The notes below the pieces were generated by a model that searched no databases, was not told the DNA's origin, and worked only from the letters and a program-made list of their open reading frames with translations. Positions 44,961 to 57,452 of a stretch of 64,000 bases of DNA are shown one piece after another. Source of the stretch: Sarcomyxa edulis (taxonomy: Eukaryota > Basidiomycota > Agaricomycetes > Agaricales > Mycenaceae); assembly GCA_009761415.1 (NCBI GenBank), contig QUOL01000005.1:1240001-1304000 (forward strand). The letters are read 5' to 3'. Made by a program: the position numbers and the translations under genes. Each line of letters opens with the position of its first letter. The first letter of the stretch is position 1.

Positions 44961-47150
44961 CTAGATTCTTTTCTTCGAAGGCATTTCGTCATCCACCAAG
45001 TGACCTTCGCTCGGCGCCTTACCCCACAAGAGCTCATACGACACCAGAACATCAAGTTCGGTATTACGAACTAAAGGGTATCCTGTTGTCTTCACGTCCG
45101 CGACCTCTAGCTCGCGACTGTCAAGAATAGGGCCAGCAACCATATCGAACAAGTCCACTACATCCTCTGCATCGTATACCTCAAGCCAGATATCAACAAT
45201 CTTGTCGACAAAATCCTGCAATTCGCCTTCTCCGTCGTCGATGATCACCACCTGGTAGCAATCACGAATCATTTCGGAAGTGGTGGTAGGCGGTTGTGCC
45301 TCCTCAAGTAATGAATCTTTGTAAGAAGTCCATTGTTCGGCCTTGTCCCAAGGGACCTTTTCTAAATTTGCCCGCGTATCGGCTTTTCGAGTCCGCGAGG
45401 CCCACAGGCGTTGAGACGACCGTATAACGGGTCCATCAGCTCCTTTGCGAGTCATAACCAGGAAGTCGGGATGTTTCAAGCAGACATCCACGAAGAGCTG
45501 CGACTTGGGATCGGTCAGAGAGAGCCCAGCGCATATGACGAGATTGGTCTTCTGCTCTTGCCAGTGAGGCGTGTTTCGTTTGTATTTGCAATTGCACTTG
45601 CTGACGACACGTCGAGGACCTGGGAAGCGTTAAGCCTACTAGTACATAGAAGTTCAAGGAGAAAATGATACCATTATTATCCAGAACATTTGGAATAAAC
45701 CCGGAAATAGTCAGGGTCTTCGAATTCTCGAAATCAAAGTCGTACTTGAGATCGGCCTGCGCTACCTGTGCGCCTGTCATCACGACATATCTTGTAAGAG
45801 CGACGATTTCATCCACCTATCCGATAGTTGAGACTTCCAGTCCATCGTTGCACCAGGAAAGAAAGCACTCACTGTCTTGCAGACTTTTCGAACGCACGAG
45901 TAACACATATAAACGGCCGTCATATGTCCCCAAGCGTGGAACGGCCATGTCGTGCAGCCAAGATCCTTGTAGACGTTACCTCCGAGAACAACGACATAAT
46001 CGCCTGTGGCTTCTTCTGGCCGTAATACATCATCGACAGCAGCGCGGACGTCGAAAACTGATAGATCTTTAATAGCACTCCAGAGGCGTTCCACCATTGG
46101 GACTTCGAGACTTGGATCCTCTAGGAGGGATAAGACGGTCTTGTGATTTTGGGCGACAATCATGAGACCTGCGTCGGTATAGATGGCACGACGGACGCAG
46201 GCGAAGATGACTTCTAAGCGTTCTTGGTAGTATGACGAGCAAAACGGCGCGCAGTATCGCGCAAGGCGCGTTCGGATCTTTTCCCATAGCTCCTTGCATT
46301 TTTGGCGTAGAGCAACATCCAAAGGATCTTCTACATCCAAAACGCAAAACGGAGCTTGAACGAGAGGTTTGGTACTTCTGGGAGGAAGAGGATTGTTGTC
46401 ATGTCCGGAGCAATCGTCGGGACGTTCTGCATCGCCGTTTTGTTCCTTGAGAACCCAAAGCGCATTCTGAGAGCCCAAAATCAACTCGTACGCGCGATTC
46501 TCTACGCTAAACATGAGATTCTCAATCTCAACGAGTTGCTTTCTCAGATAATGCCAGAAGGCCCTGTGTCCGAAGTCCTGTTAAAGACGTCAGAGGTTTT
46601 TTCCCTTGAGCGTGACAGCATGATGAAATTACCATGTCATTTCTATAGGAGTGGGGTTGCAGACTGGGTCAGAGATTGTAGATGAAGCCGCAGCGGCGAA
46701 GGAACGTACCCGAAGAAGCGTTCAGTAAAGTAGGTACGAGCACTGATGCAACTAGCATTTGCCAAATTTAGTGAGACCAGCTTGACTATTAGCGAGCGAT
46801 CCACTCAACCGGTTCAACAGTTGATACTTTCGGGTAAGAGCCTTGTTCCAAGCTTTAGCTTCGTCGAGAGAAAGGCAGCATCTTATGGACCGAGGATTGC
46901 GGCAAATACTCTCTTCAGGAAAGCTATCCAGCTGGATATGATGGGCCTTGTAATTCAAATACAGCTTCTTTCGCTCCTGGAAATGTACATAAGAAAGATT
47001 GCGAGAGAGGTGTAACGGAAGACTTGCCTCGTCGTGCCTCGGACAAAACAGGGAGCCTTCTTTTGTGCGGAGATTGCAGGCTTTTTTGGACGCGTCCAGA
47101 GCTGTACATAGACCATCGCGCAGGCTCCTCTGACTTGATTTCGCCGACAT
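44961..47150 (-). CDS. Protein of unknown family with N-terminal Cys/His motif, 608 aa
   Basis: Not recognised as a whole. The N-terminus LCTALDASKKACNLRTKEGSLFCPRHDE has a C-x8-C..C-x2-H pattern seen in small treble-clef-like zinc motifs of several fungal proteins. Next come a basic, probably helical part (ERKKLYLNYKAHH), a long middle with many charged residues and few hydrophobic runs, and an acidic C-terminal third (DDGEGELQDFVDKIVDIWLEVYDAEDVVDLFD). No membrane helix. Exons: 47150-47028, 46976-46810, 46751-46710, 46563-45873, 45816-45672 and 45619-44961; 609 codons with stop. The first intron (47027-46977, 51 nt) has a GC donor (GCAAGT) and is a multiple of three without stop, so both spliced and retained forms are readable; splicing gives the more natural RHDEERKKLY. 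Likely a basidiomycete-specific family. Confidence 0.7.
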
Positions 47151-47667
47151 TGTATTGAGCGAAAGAGCACCAGGAGATCAAACGGATCCAGACTTGAAAG
47201 AGACTTGAACCTGGGATTCCCACGGTTATCAGGGCAGTGTCACAGGCACGTGAGTGAGGTGACGATGTGTGACGACCCCTCGTACCGAAAAGTATCGCAC
47301 CACGTGCACACCACGTGGCACACTCTGTATTTTCAGTAGAGAACTCGGAATCCTGCTTTGCTTGGGACTGATAATATTACCATTAGTCACTAAGTACTGC
47401 TCTATCTCCAGCTAATCCTCGGGCACAGATGACAAAGACTGGGCAGAACAAGACTTCGGAGCTACAACATGCACAATTACCTAATCACCCTGCAACTAAC
47501 CTGACCCAGACTTATCTGTATTTGTCCCTGTTCTGATTGGAGGGTGGCACCTTGTCTAAGCGCCTGGGATCCCGGGGATCCCTGGGTCAGTCTGCCCCTG
47601 TCCTCACTGTCCATTGATGGCTTTGAGTACCGCAGATCATAGCCATTCACTTAGGAGGAATTGCATC
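47151..47667. other. Intergenic, no gene seen
   Basis: Upstream of the unknown-family gene and of the tRNA. Contains CACGTGCACACCACGTGGCAC near 47300-47322 (two CACGTG-type E-box cores), which could serve the minus-strand gene. Confidence 0.4.
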
Positions 47668-47754
47668 TGCCCCGTGGCTTAGTTGGTTACGGCGTCCGAC
47701 TGTTATAACCTCCAAGGCATCGGAAGATCGAGAGTTCAAGTCTCTCCGGGGCAG
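47668..47754 (+). tRNA. tRNA-Asn (anticodon GTT) with 13-nt intron
   Basis: Folds as a cloverleaf: acceptor TGCCCCG with CGGGGCA (seven pairs), T8, anticodon stem TCCGA/TCGGA, loop CTGTTA..A with anticodon GTT at 47702-47704, T arm GAGAG-TTCAAGT-CTCTC and discriminator G. The intron (47706-47718) follows A37, the usual place for nuclear tRNA introns. The D stem has one weak pair. A T6 run directly downstream (near 47761) is a Pol III terminator. Confidence 0.9.
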
Positions 47755-47774
47755 GAAACATTTTTTGTGTTTTG

Positions 47775-47800
47775 CGGAAGATCGAGAGTTCAAGCCTCTC
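47775..47800 (+). repeat. Duplicated 3' part of tRNA-Asn
   Basis: 26 bp (CGGAAGATCGAGAGTTCAAG plus CCTCTC) repeat the anticodon-stem end, variable loop and T arm of the tRNA at 47721-47746 with one mismatch, 54 bp further on and after the terminator. The acceptor end is missing, so it is not a second tRNA gene. Confidence 0.85.
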
Positions 47801-48875
47801 ATAGTTGTACAGTGCCTATCACGACCTCGCGACTACCCGATTTGGTGGTGAGTCGCGGAAATTTTGAAAGTCTTTCTCCCTTTTTATTTTTTCTCAGAAT
47901 TTCATAAAAACTATGCGAATCGTCTCCTTTTAGATGTAGGATCCTACCTTGTGAAGGGCTAAGGTGTAGCTTCAATTTCGTATTTTTGACCCCGAAAAAA
48001 ATGACCGATTCCGTGACATCACGCGTCACACCTGCCAAATTATGTCACGCCCTCAGGCAAATCCGGCGGTTCGCTCGGGCAAAAAATCCAAATTTCGTCA
48101 AGAACACAGCCCAATGGAGCCTTGCACTGCTCCAGATGCTTCCAAAGGACAAATGATATTTTTATTTTTCGGATTTGCCCCGAAAAAATGACCGACCGTG
48201 GGAAAATTTCCGTTGAAGATGCCAATCGCATTCTTTTACCTGGTTTCCTTCCTAGAAAAAAATTTGAGCAAAAATTACAGAGTAGGTATGTCCCAAAATG
48301 GGTGGTGGTAAGGTCATGGCAGGCACTGTAGTTCGCTCTCCGAATCCTGTTGTTGCACCCAAACGGAGCCAAATGGTTTGCCCTGATCAGTGAGAGGCAT
48401 GGCAATTGTGGGTCCATGTGGACACAAACCCAATCTCACTCAACCTGGCGATGGTGTTGGCATGCATTTCAAGCTACACAGAATACGTCAATGAGCAGTA
48501 CAGGTACATAAGAACATGACTCCTATACTTGGTCGATCGAGCACTGTTTATGTACATGTTCCGACCAATATGAGGAGTGGGATTTACGCATTGATGGATA
48601 ATCTTCTCCTCCGTCTCCCTCGAACCTGTCAACAACTTTCACAGACGTTCTTCTGCGCATTGTGCACAATGCACAGCTTCGGTGTAGCTTCCTTCTCCGG
48701 TTCTGCAGCAGTTATGTAACTAGGAATTACACGTCAAAGCCGGTCTGTGGCTGTGCAAGAAGGGCACACCGAACAAGCGAGGCGATATTAATTGCGTTAT
48801 AAACAAAACTGTTCCGAGACTACTAGCATACCACACGCCTCTCAATTGCAAGGCTCCTGCTCGTCACCGCTGTTC
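47801..48875. other. Intergenic, tRNA to CaMK
   Basis: About 1.1 kb without a credible gene. CCCCGAAAAAA(A)TGACCGA occurs twice (near 47990 and 48178) as a short direct repeat. The right end holds the kinase promoter. Confidence 0.4.
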
Positions 48876-51061
48876 ATGGGCTCCCAGCAAAGTCGACCTG
48901 GAGGAGACACTTGTAGCCAGGTTTTGAAGAGCTTCACCGCTAAACTTGGAGGCGCTCGACACCGCAGGTCGAAGAAGAGTAAAGACACGCTAATGAGCAC
49001 AGCCGAGTCTACAGTAGAATCGGACCATGTTCGCGAAGAATTTGGGAGTAGGCATGCGACATCGGGCCATGATGACAGTGGTTGGACGCAAGAGTCTTCC
49101 GTGGTGAGTTTCTGTCCAGTCTAAAAATAAGGAGGCTGTACAGCCACAGCCTATTAGCTTTAACCAGTGCGGTGTCATTTGACGCTGCTCATCTTGCCCT
49201 TCATCTTTGCGTTCTGCTATAAAGAGGAATCCATCCAGAACTCGTTCTAACAAATTCCTCTTTGACCAGATCGTTCAGCGCTCACCACAACGCTCACTAA
49301 TGCCGGCCAATACTGTTCCATGCCAGGTGAGTTGCAATCGATCGTATCTCTATCCTTTCGCCGAATGATTCTGGATCAGTACCGCACTGGAAAAACCCTC
49401 GGGAGCGGGACGTATGCCATAGTAAAGGAAGCGATACATATCAAGACTGGAAAATACTATGCCTGCAAGGTTATCAACAAGAAACTCATGGAGGGCAGAG
49501 AACATATGGTAACACCATTTGTGTCACCGGAGGCGCCTTTGACTAAATCGACCACTCATCTCGATAGGTGCGGAATGAGATCGCGGTGTTGAAGAGGATT
49601 TCTAGTGGTCATTCGAACATCGTCACGTTGCACGATTATTTCGAGGTCTGTCTGTCCCTCTGCTTGTCCTTGCCCATCAATCTCATGTTGCACAGACATC
49701 CCATAACCTCTACCTCTGTTTCGATCTCTGTACTGGGGGCGAACTATTCGACAGAATATGCGCCAAAGGAAACTACTACGAAGCGTTAGTACTGTCGTCT
49801 CTGATTGATCTAGCCATGCTAATCACCATATCAGTGATGCCGCAGACCTTATCCGCACCATCTTCAAAGCCGTCAAGTACATCCACGATTCTGGAATCGT
49901 CCACAGAGGTTAGCGTCCCGCGAACGCATCCGCAGGCTTGGCTCACCCTCGTCGCAGATCTCAAGCCCGAGAACCTTCTCTTCCGTACCGTCGCAGAGGA
50001 TGCCGATATCATGATTGCCGACTTTGGTCTTAGTCGCATAATGGAAGAGGAGAAATTGAGCATGTTGACCGAGATTTGCGGTACCCCCGGTGTAAGTACC
50101 TCATATTCTTTCGGGCCTCCCTCGTTGACGCGATATTGTTCAGTACATGGCCCCCGAGATTTTCAAAAAAAGTAAGTCTATAAATAGTTCTGCATCCTCT
50201 CGCCCTCTCACCGTACGTTTCATTGTCAGCCGGCCACGGAAAACCTGTAGATGTATGGGCAATGGGTGTGATCACCTATTTCCTCCTCGCGGGATATACC
50301 CCCTTCGACCGAGATTCTGCACAATTGGAGATGGAAGCCATCATCGCAGGCGATTATAAATTTGAGCCCGCAGAATATTGGGCCAACGTCTCCGACACCG
50401 CTAGAGATTTCGTCACGGAATGTCTGACCATCGACCCTACTTCTCGACCCACCGCTGCTGAAGCGTTAGCTCACAAGGTCTGTGACATTCTCCTTATCTC
50501 ATTCGTCCGTTATTCACGATATCGTCAATAGTGGTTAGCGGACGATAAGCCACACTTCGTTCCTGACCCTGAGAGTCCTACTGGAGGCCCGACTGATCTG
50601 CTACCGCATGTCAAGAAGGCGTTCAATGCTAAGCAACTTTGTAAGTTTCTTTCCTCTTATCGTCGACATCCTCTGACGTGACATCGTTCGTATAGGGAGA
50701 AAGGCAGGGTTCAGCATCAGAGCTTTGAACAGGATGTCAGCCTTAGCAAGCGGCGCTCACCCCTCCGACGCGTCAATGCTTTCGGAGAATGTGAAGAGAT
50801 ACAAGGAAGAATCTGCACAGGAAGTTATGGAGGTACGTCAGAAGCGAAACGGGATTGCTTCACGTGCTCATGCAATTTGATTTGCAGGACGCGTCTATCA
50901 TGCACCACCATAACCTCGAACATCCTAGTGAAGCATCGACGCTTGACAGCGAGAACATACGGGGCTTGAAGGAGGTCGACGATATCTCCGTGGAAGGGAA
51001 AGCCGCCGATGATTTGCCCTCCAAGATGGCCAAGGCCTCTTTAGACGAAAAAAAGAAGTAA
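48876..51061 (+). CDS. Ca2+/calmodulin-dependent protein kinase (CaMK), 494 aa (408 aa from the inner start)
   Basis: Ser/Thr kinase of the fungal CMK group. Kinase motifs in order: GSGTYAIVKEA (Gly loop), YYACKVI (ATP Lys), RNEIAVLKRI, HRDLKPENLLF (catalytic loop), IADFGLSR, ICGTPGYMAPE, DVWAMGVITYFLLAGYTPF; then an autoinhibitory/calmodulin-type region (FNAKQLWRKAGFSIRALNRMSALA). Exons: 48876-49103, 49270-49326, 49380-49508, 49568-49645, 49696-49784, 49835-49908, 49958-50091, 50144-50171, 50230-50477, 50532-50640, 50696-50832 and 50888-51061; all in phase. Two starts are possible. ATG 49300 (MPANTVPCQYRTGKTLG) is the usual fungal start; ATG 48876 adds MGSQQSRPGG and Ser-rich sequence, a good N-myristoylation motif (Gly2, Ser6, Arg7), across an in-phase intron. 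Confidence 0.9.
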
Positions 51062-51233
51062 AGAAAGCGAGGACATTAGTCTTTGCATGGTCTAGTCGGT
51101 GTATATTGTCTGAGATCTGAACTGTGTACGATACAAACTATACTCTGGAACATGGAGGATTAATAATGTGGACTCATGAAATAAATAAATTGGTCAAGTA
51201 TCATACGATCAATCCTTCTTTCTCCAAACCACC

Positions 51234-52453
51234 ATGGCTTCCGAGACCCTACCATTCGCAGAGACCCTATCAGTGATAGCCTCTCTTGTTCCCCAACACC
51301 TGCAGAAACCTCGTGTCGGTATCATATGCGGATCAGGTTTAGGAGGCTTGGTCGAAAGCCTCAAAAACGTAGTGGAAGTCCCATACGAGAAACTTCCTGG
51401 CTTCGCGAGGAGTACCGGTGAGTGACTCGACTATTTACAAGTATCATACATCTTGATTATAGATATCTATATATATAGTCGTCGGGCACAAGGGCTGCCT
51501 TGCCTTTGGGCTGATAGGAGAAGTGTCTGTCGTTGCGATGGTTGGACGGGTATGAATCCGTCGCGTCCCATCGAGCTCTTTGTACCGACTGGTTGCGGCC
51601 GTATAGTTTCATGCATATGAAGGTCACAAGCTATCGTCTGTCGTCTATCCGATCAGAGTTATGGCGAGACTAGGCATCAAGGAGATCATCAGTGCGTCGC
51701 GTCCTTCAATTTCTCATTGAACATATCCACATATTCTACAACCAGTAACGAATGCAGCCGGAGGGTTGAATCCATCTCTTGCCGTCGGAACGAGTGAGCC
51801 CCTTGCTTTTTCCATGTAAAAAGCCAACCCTTACAATTATACTCCTGCTAGTTGTCATCCTACACGACCACCTGGCAATTCCCAACCTCACAGGATTCAA
51901 CGCCCTCCTTGGTCCTTTGGTATCCCCCTCCCACACACGCTTCCTGCCGACCTCCGATGCCTACTCCCCTTCTCTCCGACGGCTAGCTTTCCTGGCCTCG
52001 CATCATCTAAACCTCCCAACCGCATTCCTCGCGGAAGGTACGTACGCGTGGGTCAGCGGTCCCACATACGAATCACCTGCAGAGGGTAAATTCCTTCGCG
52101 GGGCTGGAGCTGATGTTGTTGGGATGAGTACTGTTCCGGAAGTCGTGGCAGCAAGAGAGGAAGGCGTAAAGGTCCTGGCTCTAAGTCTTGTAACCAACGC
52201 CGTGGTCATCCCAGAGAAATACAGAAGCATCAAAGAGGAAGTTCAGGCAGAGGTACGTTCATTCTGATTCATGCCTCTACACTCCTTCACCGATGAATAT
52301 CTCGCATCTGTACAGTTGGCTGGAAAACGCGTCGAATATCCCGCTGCTGCTGTCGTATGTCACGAGGAGGTGCTTGAAATTGGTCGAGAGAAAGGGGAGG
52401 TCATGAAGAGTTTGATAGAGAGGGTAGTACAGATGATCCCAACAGATGTTTAG
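51234..52453 (+). CDS. PNP1: Purine nucleoside phosphorylase, 308 aa
   Basis: Splits inosine and guanosine to base and ribose-1-phosphate (purine salvage, cytosol). Seen: IICGSGLGGL (phosphate site), GRFHAYEGHKL, TNAAGGLNPSL, VSGPTYESPAE (purine-binding Glu), DVVGMSTVPE and LALSLVTN (base-recognition Asn). Exons: 51234-51417, 51479-51549, 51607-51691, 51746-51793, 51852-52252 and 52316-52453; GT-AG; 309 codons with stop. Relative to common members, the region after SGPTYESPAE is somewhat altered (GKFLRGAGADV). It is convergent with VPS26; stops are 246 bp apart. Confidence 0.93.
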
Positions 52454-52698
52454 AGGATCATCATGTATGTAATATGTATCCTTCCCGGTTGATGTAGATC
52501 GATGCTTTGTTCCCGCTAGGTCTTATAATGTACATAATGTACATGTTTCCAACAGAGCGTCCTGTGTCGAGGGCCGTTTGACGAGATGACAAATTTCGTC
52601 CTAAGCACCATGCAAAAGCCTGTCTCCATCCAACAGGCATAAATAAGGAACCATTTATCCGCAATAGATTATATGAGTACAGTACACGAAAGGAAAAA

Positions 52699-54010
52699 TC
52701 AGTTCTGCAAGACAGTTCCTCGTCAACTAGGCACGCCTGCGAATTCGGAAACATATTACACACCTCTGGTATCCTGAATATGGTGATTTCCTGCAAGTCG
52801 AATGGAAAATTGTGAGTTATCTGGGCCTAGAATGGGACACAAACACAAAGTTGAAGGGCCTGACCTGTTGTTTGAAATAACGACGGTTCTCCTCGTCGAT
52901 GAGGACCAGGTTCAGATAATACCGAGTGGTAAATTTCTTGTTCACGTCACGGAACGTTGGTGTCAGGTCAAAGCCACCCAAGAACAGACGGATGGGAATG
53001 GTTTCTCCTACATATTAACAAGCATAAGTGGGTGCACATCAAGGGATGCATGGGTGAGAACTCCGTACCTCGAACCGGAGCCCCATCCATGATCTCGAAT
53101 TTGGTAATTGTTTCGCTTTCGTTGTATTGGTTCGGTGGAGATCCAGTGGTTTCTCGTCGAATGATTGAGAGTTCCATGTGCTTGATTTTTATACGTACGA
53201 GGAGGAAGTATATTTTGCCCACAATGACGTCCTTCAAATGGTATCTGGCGGTGGTCGTGAATTACGTGTATGCAGTAGTAGAATAGCGAGGCACTCACTT
53301 TGCTTTGTTGTATTCGAATTCAATGTGCAAGCAGTCTTCGATGCCGACTTCCATCTTGATCGAATTGTTAATGTCGGGAGGCATGCGGAAAGAGTGCACC
53401 CATATGTCTCTCTCCTTCGTTACGTCCGCCATCCTACGTGAGATGGTTACGCGAATAAAGTACCTGCGTTCACAATACTGTATCGTTAGATATCGTTGAA
53501 GACGACTTGATATTGCGACGTACCTTAGCTTCACGTTGATACCCTGATAACTCTCAAACTGCTTCTCGACATTCTTGAAGTTGAAGTCATAATTCTGTGC
53601 CTGCCGCATCTCTCCCGGAGCTGCTAATTCCTGAGACAACGATAAGAATTCGTGATGGTGACCCCGGTCGTAGAATAGTTCTACTAGGCCTATCAGCATC
53701 ATATTTGAGTATAACCGCAGAGACAAACCTATGCTCCCCACGAACTCGACCTTGATTCCGTCATGAGACAGTTTCTTTCCGTCCCGCACTCGGATTGATA
53801 CCTGATGCAGTAGAGTTGCTACATTTCAGCCGTGTCTTGGATAGAAGGGCAAGGCGAGTATACCTGACCGCTGACCGAGTCCCCATCATAGTAGACCGGG
53901 CACGCAATAGTCTTCTCCTTCTCAGACTTCATATCCACCTGCTTCCGTAAATCCTCTCCCTCCAGTTTGATATCCACATCGATGGGTGACGCGAAAAAGT
54001 AGGCAGCCAT
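52699..54010 (-). CDS. VPS26: Retromer subunit VPS26, 300 aa
   Basis: Arrestin-like core subunit of the retromer, which sorts cargo from endosomes to the Golgi. Begins MAAYFFASPIDVDIKL; contains VYYDGDSVSGQ, DGIKVEFVGSIGLVELFYDRGHHHEF, LAAPGEMRQAQNYDFNF, YFIRVTI..RMADV and IKHMELSIIRRET..GSPPNQYNESETI, all typical, and ends EITIFRIPEN. Exons: 54010-53864, 53801-53729, 53689-53524, 53463-53299, 53244-53069, 53007-52865, 52790-52764 and 52704-52699; the intron 53728-53690 is only 39 nt. The last coding exon (AAC TGA) is inferred from the family's usual end; without that splice the frame would run on to 52461 with unrelated residues. 301 codons with stop. Confidence 0.92.
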
Positions 54011-57000
54011 GGTGAAGGTTTTGACCCGGATCCCAGTGTCGATCCGATGTGTTTTTGATTGTATCAACAGGACCCAATGCTAGGTTGAGTAGCACAAGAA
54101 ATAAGATACTGCCACACGCCTAGGAACAGATGGCTCAGGCTGAGCACACTCGAAGACTGGGGAAAGTCAAAAGCAGTGCCCACGTATCTGCTCCTTTAGG
54201 CGAAATAAACCGCACGTGTAGGGATCGCGTCGCGTCGATTTACTTTGATGATTTTCAAGCAATATATTATTGATGGAATAGTAGTCCTTAGGCCGTATAG
54301 AATCTCATGTTCGGAGCATATTTGATTCATCCTACTTATCTAGAGAACACAACCTTTGTGTGATTTGTTGCAGTGACGGCATTATCAGAACGGTTCTCCA
54401 TAGAACAGTGTCGGGTCTATAGACACGCCTGTCATGTCCTTTGACCAATTCTAATGCCATAATTGGTGATATGACAAGCAATGAACATAGAAAGAGTGAA
54501 GCGCAACCTACATCTCCAGATCTCAAGAACCTGATCAACGTCTTTCAAGTACCTCCCGCATCCTCCGAATCGTCCTCTCTTGGCAACAGAATCATTGGAA
54601 GCGAACTATTTTCACACTCGGCCAAAGGAAAATCCGTACGAATGATCGCGTAGTCGTTTACAAACGTTCGGCGAGAAACTCTTATATGTCAACCCACTAA
54701 TCGTGTATCGTGAGGAGTTGCGAAGGTCCCATATGGACTCAGGGATGAGTCTTTTATCCCCAAGTACTAAAATTGGACGAGCCTTGAGCACAGTCCGGGT
54801 GAGTGCATGACATCGCGTGTAACGTTTACGCCTGAAAAAAGGGAGAGAGCATCGACAATAGTTGAGAAACTGAAGACTCGACAGTGTGCAGATAGTTCCG
54901 TGATTGAAGCAGTATAGGATATTGAATCCACGACCAAGCTTTGGTAGTAAGTTCCATGAAGTCGAGTGGATCTGTATAGAGGACACGAAACGAGTTTACT
55001 CGAGCCGTTCAGAGCGATTCGACGCGAGGAACAGAGTCTTCTCTTTTCATTCCAGCCGCTGGGATGAGTTCCGCGTCCAGATACGTGTAGAGGATTGCCA
55101 GTGCACTGTCCAATAATTGTCAAGGAACCGTAGAGATAACCTCGACTAGTTTCTCAAGTCTGTCAAAGTCTCCTGCAGAACCTGTCCTGCCCTGTAGGTA
55201 CATTAATATACTTGTATGAGAAGGCTCAAAATCGATGTCCAGAACGCGGGGTCGTAGGCTCACCATAATCTTGTTCCTTCAATAAGGCCTTTCATATTGC
55301 TTCCATACGAACTTGAAGTCAGATTTTAGATTTTAGCCGCGGGCGTCTTCCGAGCAATACCACAGAGATAATGAGATTGAGTGATAATCAGAAATTGGTT
55401 CCAGCAGCAACGCAAGGGCGTTCAAAGTCGCAGCATCTAGTGAGATCGTGAGATCGAAGAAAACTGACAGCAAGGGGGTACCGGCTTTTGAATTTCGCAC
55501 CTGGGGTCGCAAAATATTTTTCACGCAACTTCGCCGGACCTACCTACATCGTAAGCGTCATGTGATGCGTTTATTACTATATCGGGAAGGTCGGCAACCC
55601 TCGGCTCGGCCGTCTCGGTCAGTTTCGCACCAATTCTTTGATTGTGTGCTTTTTTGAAGCCCTAGTTGCACCTTAGCAGGCAGTTGCGTACAAAACAACA
55701 TCTTTTGATATCTGCCGCTAACTTTCCAAAGTAGGTCGCCGGCCCCGTAAGGTTGCCGGGTAGTCCGAGATTGGTCCAGGACCCAACGAATTATTGTATA
55801 GAGAGGAATGAGAGGTATTTATGACTTGTTTCTATTCCAAGGTATCTTATCTAACCCTTAAATGTCTCTCCAGGGCCTCTCAGAGGTCGATTTGGGTAGG
55901 GTCACAAAAAAAATCTCAGGCCTGACGGCCGGACCTACCTACCTACTCGGTGTATCGGATCATTATTCCGGCACCCCCTTGACTGACAGTGAGGAGGAGA
56001 AAACGCGAATTCGCGCCTAAAGTGACACCACGTGTACGTGACTGTGTGATTATGAAATTTTTGGTCCGTTCCTGGCCGCTTTGGATCGTCTTTCCATGAG
56101 CCTCCACAGACCTCCTCCATATGTGGGCTTGCCAGCCGGAATTCCTCATCTGGCGCTTACTAGCATCGCTCCAGATAGAGAACACTCCATGAGATTCCAG
56201 TACTTGGCCACCAGCGAGATCCAATATGGGAAGTCAGATTTCCAGAAGCACTCAGGGCCTTCCCACTGCCCCCAGTATCCGGACGGGAGCAACGATCTAT
56301 GCACACGTTGATTAACTACGTGGGTCCGCAAAAGGAACTCTGCTTTCTCCGTCTCGCTGGTCGTCTCGGTCCTAATTATGTCTGCGTTGGTACAGTTTAC
56401 GACTTCTGGGAAACCTGGACGACCCCATCATCGTACCGGACTCAGGGTCCTGCTGTAACTTGGTCAGGCCTATAGATCCCCTCCAACCCCGAAGGTAGTA
56501 ACTACATGCTCTGTTCCAAAGTAAAGCGGGACAAGGAAGCTATTGAATTGTCATATGGTATGAGAACCAATCATGTGAAGATCACTGACACAGCAAGGGC
56601 CTTTGAACGGCACGAAACTCACGCGACCTCTGAAGGAATGGGACAAAGCTTCAAAATGGATGAGGTACATCATTGCGATTTGTACCTTGAGAGCCTCTAC
56701 GTGTCCCATTGTTGTATCCACCCGGGGAATTTCAATGTCGAGACTTCTTCGAGCCTAGCTCAGCAGATGATCCATGCTCTTTCCATTCCTACGCACCCCT
56801 GAAGACCGGAACTCAGATGTATAGATCTTTCCAGCATCCTCATGCATCCCCTGGCTTACAGTGTTCGGCCCATCTCGACATCAATCGTTTCTGCTAAGTT
56901 CAATTATGTGACGTTCTTGGTCACTTGTTTGATCGACCCACGATGCTGCTACTGTGCTTATTAAACCATATTCACCCGTTAATTTGCTCTAGAGATTTCG

Positions 57001-57452
57001 TAATCCCTCGCCGAGAAGATCAATAGCTCTCTACCCTACAACGCAAACGTCTCCTGTAAGCACTATATTCTTGATCGTTATGGCATCTATCCCCTGGATT
57101 CTCACTGATAACTCTATATCATTTCGCAGATCTTAGCATCACTATGATTGATACGGCCCAGCCTCGAAAATGTCATGGATTCTTTCTGAATCACTGGCTA
57201 TAACCTTTCACCCCGAACCTTTGTCCTGCGCTATTATTTTTGTCCTGAGTGGCTAATGTAGGCTGGGCGTACCTTTATTAGTATAGTGGGAATTTGAACT
57301 GACAACTCTCCCCAGCTTGCCTAGGGTTCCGAAGCCTCGTCCGATTCCTCCAGCTATGATACGAGTAGAGTCATTGATCCTTGCTCAAGTATATATCCAG
57401 TCAACTGTATTTCGAACAACATCGACTCAGTCAAGGTCCTCTCCCGTGCTCC
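54011..57452. other. Large region without credible genes
   Basis: 3.4 kb. Open frames stay below about 125 codons, on both strands, with no family match, no consistent splicing and no domain motif. No clear terminal repeats or transposase fragments were recognised. It may hold decayed transposon DNA or non-coding RNA genes that cannot be seen by eye. Confidence 0.45.

Noticed and set aside
54011..57452. Retrotransposon remains in the gene-poor stretch
   Set aside because: Searched by eye for reverse-transcriptase, integrase and transposase motifs and for terminal repeats. None could be supported.
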